In this document: piece after piece, positions 56,732 through 64,000 of the stretch
Numbering within the stretch: the first letter of the stretch is position 1
How the letters are laid out: the number at the start of each line of letters is the position of its first letter
NCBI GenBank assembly: GCA_009746045.1
Contig: RPFO01000359.1
Location: 1,701,991 to 1,765,990, forward strand
Reading direction: 5' to 3'
DNA: 64,000 bases
Source of the DNA: Mesostigma viride
Taxonomy: Eukaryota; Streptophyta; Mesostigmatophyceae; Mesostigmatales; Mesostigmataceae
Notes under the pieces: generated by a model
Told to the model about the DNA's origin: nothing
Databases searched by the model: none
The model's input: only the letters and a program-made list of their open reading frames with translations
Program-made: the position numbers and the translations under genes

Positions 56732-59700
56732 TCCCTCTTTCTGTCCCCCCAGAATCTGCACTCTAAAACAATCTGCAAGGCTGAGAAGGTGATGGCAGTG
56801 TACGCATAAATGGCTCCGACCCTGACCGAACAGCTAACTACATAACAGCATGTATGTACCTAACAGTAGATATGCTACCAGTACGCTAGCCCTATCTAAA
56901 TATCATACTAGTGCATGGTACATGAGCAGTACGCTAGCAGCACGCTAGCCCTATCTAAACATCATAGTAGTGGTGTATTATCAGTACGCTACCAGTAGGC
57001 TTCCATTATATCAACAGGATGCTAAGGGTAAGGTCACAGTAGACTTTGAGTGCGCATGCACCTTTCAGAACCGCACAATCACTGACCTTGCCATCCGTGC
57101 CACCGACGGTGAACGTTGCCAGAAGCGACTCGTGGTCATCAAAGCTGCGATATAACATCTGCGGCGGCATGGTGCCGCTGTATGGGGCTAGCAACGTGGC
57201 ACTCCCAGGCTGCGTGAAGCAAGGCAGGTTCATGTTAGCATTGCTGCCGCAGATGCTGGAATTGAAGTCCGAGATTCTAATCTTGGCCAGGCGGGTCAGT
57301 GCCGCGGTTGCGTTGTCCCAGTTGGGACACATCTCCCACACCTCGATGTTGTCCGCCGTGCCATCGGCTGACATCACTTCCAACTCATCGTCCACAGCGC
57401 GAGCGAACAAGCCGCACGAGGACCCCGCCTTGGGGTAACCCATCAGGCGCCCTGGCATCATGCCCTGCAGGGATAGCCCTGCTGGTGCCGGCGGCACCGG
57501 CAGCCGCACCAAGGGTCGGGCGGTGGCACCCGCTAAGTACCTCTCTCGATCCAGCGCGTATACTGCGGGTGGGTTCTCGGTCGTGCTGACATAGTAGGCC
57601 TCCGGCATGAGGGAGATTTGGAACTCACCTGGATTCCCAGGGAGCGCGATTGCGAAACCGCGGTAGAGCAGGCCGTAAGGGATGTGTGAAAGCGACAGCA
57701 ACAAACACAAAAAGTAACCCCCCGTGGTGTTGCTGCGTGCAAGCTCCATCATAAGCCAGCGGTCAGCCAGGTGGTCGTACAGGGTGTTGGGGGCGCCCAG
57801 AAAGGGGCCCGTCCGGCAGACGGTGCTGGAGCGGTGGAACTGGGTGAGGAAGGACTGCTTGACCTGCAGCCAGGGCTCCTTTTGATACACGCGATATATG
57901 GACCGTCCGAATGAGGACTTTACGATGGAGATGGCGTGGTTGGGCCCCACAGCGAGGGCAGGTGAGGCCGGAACACCCCCAAATCCTCGTTCACTGAAGG
58001 TCAGGCTGGGGGGGTCGAGGTAGCTGAAGGCTGTACGCAGGAAAGGTGTTACATCGACAGGTGTTCGAGGAGGTTGCAAGGAGAAATGGCATAAAATATT
58101 TCGAAATTTTGGAGGATAAATGGCACGAGATGGTTCAGAATGTTGCAAGGAGAAATGGCATGAAATGGTTCAGAATGTTCATGCAAGGGTCAATGGCACG
58201 AAATGGTCCAGCATGGTGCAAGGATAGATGGCACGAAATGGTGCAGAACGGTGCAAGGATGATTAATGGCTATGATAGGGTTAAGAAAATTAAGCTAAGA
58301 GCCAACCCGCAACTGCTGTTTCAAACATAGTGGAATCTCCTGCATCAAGGCATCGCAGAAACTACATAGGCCACGCCGACCACAAAGACAGTACTTGATG
58401 ATGACAGGGGTCACAGGTCAGATGTTGACTGTGTGACTGATCTCAGATCTAGAAAACGTCTGCAACAAAACAAAAGCCAGACAGTGCGCACGAGCATGGT
58501 AAGTTGCTGAACTCTCACAAGCCTGGCCAGAAAACCGGCACGCCTTCCTCAACCCTCGTCCGCTTCAGGCCTCAGTCGCCTCCTATGTAATGGCTGCCCG
58601 TCAATCTGACTCGAACCTAGCTGTAGCCGCTACACGCTCATCTCGCATCCAGTGCAGACTGTTTAGATTGCCCTTCAAACAATTCTGGAACATAGTTGGG
58701 AATGCCCATCCGTTCTGCAACAAAACAGCCATACTAGCACTGGAGTCTACATTTGCAGTGTTGCCAGGCACGCAACTGTTGAGTCGATTCAGAATCAAGA
58801 ATCAACAACGTGGCTCAGTTATACGCATGAGTGCCCGCATGAGCGTTATACACTTAAGCGATATTATGTAGTGATGGTTCTCTGAGCATGGTCTCCTATT
58901 AGTGGGATGGGCTTGACGGATCTTCCGAAGCACAACGCACAAGAAAGAAATTTAGTCGAAGAAAAAGCATGACTTTTTTGCAACGCAACCCAGAAATACA
59001 CGTGAGCTTGAGCTTGGTGAGCTATGACATTCCAAGCACGAGTTATCTGAAACAGAAAATATTATGGAGCTATACGTGGGCCATGTGGAAGATGCCGCCA
59101 TGACAGTCTCAGGTCATAGATGTTGTCAGCACTCAGCACCACCTAAAAGCATACAATTTTGTACAAGGAAATTGAGACCAGGAATTTACGTTTACACAAG
59201 CATTTACACAATCACAGCATTCGCTCATTCAGAAAATCGCGGATGTCGAAGTGCGAAAAAATTTGTGCATAAACGTGCGAGAGTCCAGCTCCGCTATGTG
59301 AGTGCAATGTGACACGTAGCACCAGCTTCCTGCTACTGTGCGATGAAAATCAAAATACCACAAATGAACCAAGCAAAAAGCCTTGCTTGGTCCTTCAAAA
59401 CATTGCCTATTTTTCTTTCATTAATACCCATGGCCTGCAGTATATTGGCGCAGCATCCGTCGCAACCACAACGATGACTTACTGGAAGGTGGAGGAGGGC
59501 TGGGTAAAGGTGCAGAGTCTGCAAACAGCGTGTGTAAAAATATGCCAAGAGCCAATCAACACAATAAAAGCACCCCATGGGGCGTCCGCACACACACTCG
59601 GGTTGGTAAGCATAGCCTGCCCCATTTTGCTGGCCCATGAAGGAGATCTGGTACATCTCAATACACGTTGTCCTTTCTGCTTGATATGCAACTAGTCTAG

Positions 59701-61222
59701 ACACCATTGCATGTAAAAGCCCGTCCCTCGTGCCCCTCTCGGGTTTGTTTGTTAAATGACCACCCCACAACACACACATCGCTTGATAAGGCATCCTGAC
59801 TGATATGCGACGTCCCATTCAAAAGCAGCTTACTATACCACGAGCGCCAGAATACGATGATGTTTCGGGTGGCAGAATTACTATTCAAAACGACTTGCAT
59901 CTGGTGTATGCATGCCACTTCCTACTGTCTATTCGCATGCCACCTAGGTCATCTAGTTTTGCAGAACGCATCAAGCCAGGCGCAAGCATCCAGTCAGTGC
60001 AGGCAGTAGCAGCTTCAGGTGATCTAAGCATACTCTAATTATCATTTAATATGTAGACCAGTTAGCGCATCAACACGACTGCAGCATGCTTACCCCAAGA
60101 CATCTTCAGTGAGACTTTAACGTCAACAGCACCCTGGAACACTGTGGAAGACAGCAGACTGTATTATAAGCCTAAATGTCATGGCAAATATAGCAAGACC
60201 AAGTTGCAATTTTGTGGTAATTACGTGCAGCCAGGTTTGCTCACTTTGGCTTCCTGTGAGCCCTCGAGATGGTATGCGGAGGCGATTGACATTCGGGGTA
60301 GCACCCAGCAAACGTGCCACATGCATACATCGCGGGAAATAGAGATACGTGCCGCCACCGGAAGGACAAGCCCCAAAGTGACCACATGTGAGCAAAAAAA
60401 TGCACAGGTCCATGAGCATGGGATGATTTGGGCATCCAGGGACAAACGGCATCACTTTGTGGCAACCTTGAGAGGTCCACGGGATGAGAGCACCGTCGAG
60501 GGCCCGGCGACAACCTGGGCAAGCATACTCTACTGGAGCACGTCAGCTAATGGGGCCTACTATTGGATGTTTGTTTCACTTTGGTATAACAGGTGTGGTG
60601 AGTAATTACCGGCACATCGCTAGCGAGCCAACCATGTCTTGAGGAATCACCACCCCTGTATTGCAGAACTTGACCAGTGTACTCCGTAGTTCACTTTACT
60701 CGTAACCTCTAGTAACAACCTTACTAGCGACAGAGAGCTGCAAACTGCCCTCGTATATCACTTGCTGCCAGCAATTCATGGAAACAAAGGCGATAGTACT
60801 GGAAAGCCGAAGTGGCACTTCCCTCAAACATGCTGCATGCGTGCCTGTCATGCCCTTGCGAACCGTTTCTACCAAGAGCACTGGTTCTTTGTCGATACAT
60901 GTCACACACACCGAGCAATAGTGAAATACCATCACAAGACGGGTACTTGCAAGCCGAGGAAAGACACTCACCAGAAATAACCAGGTCGAATGACCCCTTG
61001 GCGTTTTCATAACCATGCACCGCAAGGTAGTAGGTCGCTGATGGCAGTAGGGAGGCTGCTAGGCGAGAGAAGAAGTCCAAGCCATCATCATCGTTGGCAC
61101 CCACGCAGGTGAGAGTGTTGCACCCCCCCGTTGGGCTGCTGTACAGCCGGACAATGGTGTCGAAGTCAGCAATTGCGATCTTGAACACGATGTCCACTGG
61201 ACTGGTCACAATGATCTTGTAC
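53307..61222 (-). CDS. Probable extracellular protein: PPC-like domain, large repeat-fold domain, Cys-rich C-terminus
   Basis: Exons in transcript order: 61222-60972, 58030-57087, 56257-55834, 53464-53307; phases agree at every join. Exon 1 codes for a pre-peptidase-C-like beta domain (DFDTIVRLYSS, CNTLTCVGANDDDG, SATYYLAVHGYENAKGSFDL). Exons 2-3 give a long domain beginning ERGFGG and LAVGPNHAISIVKSS, with DRWLMMELARS, SMDRSGNIALGYSGVD, YPSLYFTGRG and SAMAVDPMDGCRFYF. These recall secreted proteins with VGPNH and R-G(D)-S-M-VDP-D-C motifs in bacteria and algae. Exon 4 adds a disintegrin-like Cys module, CNDGQFCTIDKCRDGKC...C..GQVCDE, and TAA. Ten Cys in about 50 residues imply disulfides outside the cytosol. 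The intron after exon 3 uses a GC donor (GAG/GCAAGT). The signal peptide and 5' end were not found; the direct join of exons 1 and 2 is inferred from phase only. Confidence 0.8.
53894..54185. repeat. 48-bp tandem repeat, six copies
   Basis: Units contain TCGACAAATAGGCCATGACT and TTCTTCAGTATGCAGGCTAG, and are essentially identical. They lie inside the 2.37-kb intron (53465-55833) of the secreted-protein gene. Confidence 0.97.
55281..55444 (-). mobile_element. tRNA-derived SINE candidate, copy 2
   Basis: Shares with copy 1 the blocks GAGACTCACACAGCC, ATGCC-AA-GTCCT-TGTT-GATT and TTGCTGGTAG, and the distal CAACAAACG. It is flanked by a 12-bp duplication with one mismatch, ATGTAGTTGTAT at 55269-55280 and ATGTAGTAGTAT at 55445-55456. 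It is in the same intron as the 48-bp array. Confidence 0.7.
56372..56727. repeat. (CT)n-(CCCT)n-(CT)n microsatellite
   Basis: Pure CT, then CCCT with a few single-base slips, then CCTCT and pure CT again. Lies within the 829-bp intron 57086-56258 of the secreted-protein gene; in transcript sense it is (AG)n/(AGGG)n. Confidence 0.97.
58068..58268. repeat. 35-40-bp degenerate tandem repeat, about five copies
   Basis: Units of the form GTTGCAAGGAGAAATGGCA, TGAAATGGTTCAGAATG. Located in the intron directly before, in gene sense, the exon 58030-57087. Confidence 0.85.
58269..60971. other. Large intron region of the secreted-protein gene
   Basis: Between exons 60972 and 58030. No further exon is required by phase. 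Short open frames near 59333-59818 and 60123-60455 on the minus strand show no motif, though a missed small exon cannot be excluded. Confidence 0.45.
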
Positions 61223-61342
61223 CTGGAATTGTGTATATGCGTAGATGGCATGTGACCAGAAGATAGACAGGGCAACCGTTAGCGAGATATAATCAGGTTA
61301 TAGCACGCCTCTTCCACCATGCAGTGGCATACATCATACTAC

Positions 61343-61490
61343 TCTTTGAACATGACCATGTTGCTTTTGATCAAGCCTGCTGTAGCCTGGCAGCTGCCAC
61401 TGGGCACCGAGATAATGCGTAGCATCAGTTTAGATTCTGCGGCGGTTCCGAGCCCAAGTGTTCCGAGTCCAACGATAAGTGCCTGATCAC
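61343..61490 (-). CDS. Candidate upstream exon of the secreted-protein gene
   Basis: The minus-strand frame reads ALIVGLGTLGLGTAAESK, then IISVPSGSCQATAG and SNMVMFKE. It ends at a GTAGTA donor that leaves two bases, exactly the phase needed by exon 61222-60972 (next residues YKIIVTS). The sequence would supply the first strands of the PPC-like domain. The acceptor, near GATCAG at about 61490, and the donor are both weak. Confidence 0.35.
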
Positions 61491-61554
61491 AGGTCTCATG
61501 AACTCCCACATGAGTTCATGAGGAACAGCGCTCGCTACATAGTAACTCTCCATT

Positions 61555-61682
61555 TTCCAGGGTAACCAGACTTTCTATTGATTCTCCTTTTTCCAGGGTA
61601 ACTGGACTCTCTAACTGTCCCTTTTCCAGGGTAACCAGACTCTCTACTGACTCTCCCTTTTCCAGGGCAACCAGACCGTGTT
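61555..61682. repeat. 38-40-bp tandem repeat, about four copies
   Basis: Repeats of TTTTCCAGGGTAACCAGACT with following TCT/CTGACTCTCC, slightly diverged. Confidence 0.9.
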
Positions 61683-61740
61683 GTAGAATCATGGGTGGAG
61701 CACAGAAAAATGGCGGGATGTCACTTCCCAACGGACCGTG

Positions 61741-62140
61741 CTCACGGATTGGCTCCCATTTGTTGCCTTCTTGAGTGCCTTTTCCGCTGGGGGAAGGTGT
61801 GTTTTTGAATAGTGGCCTTGTTATAAGGGCTGATTTGAAGCTGGTGTAGGACCCTGGGAAAAGGGGGCAACACATGCAAGTAGTGTCCAAAGAAAAGAAC
61901 ACTCAACAGAAAAACGGAGATTTCTGTTCAGGACCAAAAACGTCCACCAAAAACAGGTGTCCAAAAGAAATTGCCTCAAGTAGAAGCCCTGCCCTCCTCT
62001 ACTTGGTTGCCCCCTAAAGTTTTCCCAGGGTCTTACACCAGCTTCAAATCAGCCCTTATAACAAGGCCACTATTCAAAAACACACCTTTCCCCAGCGGAA
62101 AACGCACTCAAGAAGGCGAAAAATGGGAGCCAATCCGAGC
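61741..62140. repeat. Foldback element with 130-bp arms
   Basis: 61741-61870 and 62006-62140 are inverted copies (GGATTGGCTCCCATTT, GTTTTTGAATAGTGGCCTTG, GGGCTGATTTGAAGCTGGTG), with about 135 bp between them. A few indels separate the arms. There is no coding capacity, so a foldback or MITE-like element is most likely. Confidence 0.9.
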
Positions 62141-62474
62141 TTGCTAGGAATATTTGGGCGCCCCCCACCCAAGCTGGATTACTGAAAAAACTGGCCCCTC
62201 CCTCCCAACTTCAACTTCGATACCATGTCGCGATTGCGAGGTAGTCGGAGGAAAGTTCCACGACTTATAATGTTCAAATTTGTATTAAACACTTACATAA
62301 TCGCCGACCAGAGCTAAGTCCGGCATCCATAGCTGGGTGCCCAACATAACAAACAGCTGAGGTAAAAGGGTCGTGCACTGTTGCATCACTTAAGTGGAAT
62401 GGACAAAGTCCTTCAGTGGCGGCTACACTGTTTGCTGCCGTGGATTACAAAAAATTGTACGGTAGAAAATGAGC

Positions 62475-63367
62475 ATTAAGATCACTGAGCTCCCGAGAAG
62501 ACCAGCATTTGATTGAATACAATAAGTGGAGCCCTGCCACAAATGCAGCAGTTTCTCCTTAGGGCTAGGCCTTAAGGTTTCTCAATCTGCACGCGGAAGC
62601 AAGAAGCCTCCAGGGTGGAAGGGAGGGGAAAGAAACAATTGCGGATCATTGCCTGCCTAGCTTGCTTAAGGCATGGCCCGCCGACACACAAGCTGACATC
62701 ATCCTAAATTAAGTAACACCGGCATGCGCCACACGCCGGCCTGAACAGTGCTGAAAACGCCACTACAAACAACGTGGCCACGCACCCCCAGGCTAGTGCG
62801 TTTACCGTACAGGTAGTTGCACAAGATTCCCAAGACTGACAAACATAAAACTCGCCCATTGACCCCTTGGGCCGGTCCGAATCCACTATACAATAATTAA
62901 TCACGACTCACTATAGAAACCGAATCAGCCAAAGATTCGTGAGGCAACCAGCCGACCCTACAGGTCCCCACCTAACCTCAGCTGGTGCAACCAAACACGA
63001 ATCTTTGCAAGCAAGTCGTATAAAACCTACAATTAATTTTCTCAGACCACTAATTAATAGCCACTGACCCTTACAAACAACCGGGTCATCCAAGGGAAAT
63101 TCGGACAAAACAGGAAACCCTTTGTACAGATCGAATTAGACAGCCCATGTCGCAGACAGCCTTCCACATCCAGGCCAAGGCATAGCGGCCCTATCTTCCC
63201 CGCATGCGTTAATAAAACTATATTCAGAGAAAACCGATTAAGATCACTGAGCTCCCAAGAAGACCAGCATTTGATTGAATACAACAAGTGGAGCCCTGCC
63301 ACAAATGCAGTAGTTAACAGTGGCCTTAAGGTTTCTCAATCCGCACGCGGAAGCAAGAAGCCTCCAC
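62475..63367. repeat. Direct repeats of about 135 bp, 762 bp apart
   Basis: ATTAAGATCACTGAGCTCCC through CACGCGGAAGCAAGAAGCCT at 62475-62612 recurs at 63237-63367 with one small internal deletion. The spacing would suit a miniature LTR element or a simple segmental duplication. TG...CA ends are not shared by both copies, so the LTR reading is weak. Confidence 0.8.
62898..62916 (+). promoter_or_regulatory. T7-promoter-like sequence
   Basis: TAATCACGACTCACTATAG equals the core of the phage T7 promoter with one extra C after TAAT. It is followed by AAACC. A perfect 12-bp inverted repeat, CAAAGATTCGTG (62930-62941 and 62996-63007), starts 14 bp downstream. Whether it is functional, chance, or a cloning or adapter trace cannot be told here. 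Confidence 0.3.
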
Positions 63368-64000
63368 CCAATTACCCCCCCCTGGCGCCAACCCCATTGC
63401 GCCGATTAAACTCATGACCACCGTGCGCGAAAGAGCGTGTCGCAACATCTGAAATGGCGACTCAGCCCGCGCTAGGCTGTATTAACCCCGGCAGGGGCCC
63501 GCTGGTTACAATGCGACACAAATCAATGACCACCCCAAAAGCAAGCCCCCCAAAAGAGCCAGCATTTCGCAATTCCGGAATCATCCAAAAAGGAAAGAGG
63601 TTTTACGACACCATAATAGACTGAGCTGCGCAGCAGGTGCTGAGACGAAAAGGAACGACAAAGGTCTGGCGTAGCCTCGCCTCCCTAAGACGCCCTCCCC
63701 AACTCAAGTCTCGAAATAGGGAATAATTTTTAGCTTCGGAGCGCAACCCTCGCGCGGCTCCTATTGTCCCCAACTACCCCTCCTCGGCAGGGGCAGCTGG
63801 ACAACTGACTTGCCGCCACAAAAAATAATTTATGAAAAAAACAGGCCGTTGCTGACAGGAACCTGGTTCAGGACCTTATGAGTCCAGGTCACGTCCCACG
63901 CACCATCGCAAGGTGGCAAGCCTGCGATGTGACACTAAAGCTGTTTTAGAAACTTATGAACAGCTCCGCCGAAGCTGGTCAAACCGCCGAAGCAGCGCCC
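63368..64000. other. Window end without recognised genes
   Basis: Mixed sequence, partly GC-rich near 63440-63510 and 63660-63790. No gene, RNA gene or repeat could be assigned. Confidence 0.4.

Noticed and set aside
63370-63395. Retroviral-type primer binding site (TGGCGCCAA) after a direct repeat
   Set aside because: Only about seven bases match a tRNA-Lys-type site. The supposed LTRs lack shared TG...CA ends and no gag or pol follows within the window.

Overview
This is a eukaryotic nuclear window, most likely from a green alga. The genes are split into short exons by long introns, splice sites are mostly GT-AG, and one gene (a PH-RhoGAP) looks more like the plant PHGAP/REN1 type than the animal type. 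The dense low-complexity DNA recalls prasinophyte or volvocine nuclear genomes, but the species cannot be fixed from sequence alone. No bacterial operon, CRISPR array, rRNA or intact tRNA gene is visible.

Layout. (1) 1-8.5 kb: a minus-strand gene with a PH domain followed by a RhoGAP domain, rebuilt from seven phase-compatible exons between 8474 and 2187. Its introns are packed with minisatellites, including a 1.7-kb purine-rich array. (2) 11.06-18.03 kb: a complete plus-strand steroid 5-alpha-reductase (SRD5A/DET2 family) gene in seven exons, predicted 255 residues. (3) 18.0-26.8 kb: retroelement territory. It holds nested 3' ends of one LINE family, and a 4-kb non-LTR retrotransposon with RING-H2, zinc-finger, RT, CCHC and restriction-like-endonuclease regions, bounded by a perfect 17-bp direct repeat. 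(4) 26.8-36.3 kb: gene-poor DNA with hairpins, a CCCA-rich stretch and a 1.4-kb tandem duplication. (5) 36.3-39.6 kb: a decayed piggyBac transposon ending in TTAA. (6) 39.6-44.6 kb: a near-perfect inverted duplication of an unknown multi-exon gene. A MITE has entered only the right arm, and premature stops have arisen only in the left arm. (7) 44.6-48.6 kb: a second, broken copy of the RLE-type LINE, a tail-to-tail hairpin, microsatellites, and a LINE tail carrying a SINE with a 13-bp target duplication. (8) 53.3-61.5 kb: a minus-strand gene for a probable extracellular protein with a PPC-like beta domain, a large repeat-fold region and a C-terminal cysteine-rich module. (9) 61.5-64 kb: foldback and direct repeats.

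The three host genes are unrelated in function: a Rho/ROP GTPase regulator, a membrane steroid reductase and a probable secreted protein. They share an architecture of small exons in introns swollen by tandem repeats. In the first two genes several repeats are degenerate copies of the neighbouring splice junctions, here called exon-edge echoes. These echoes, the RING-bearing RLE retrotransposon and the unevenly decayed inverted duplication are the most unusual things seen. All exon models rest on reading frames, splice phases and remembered family motifs; no database search was run.
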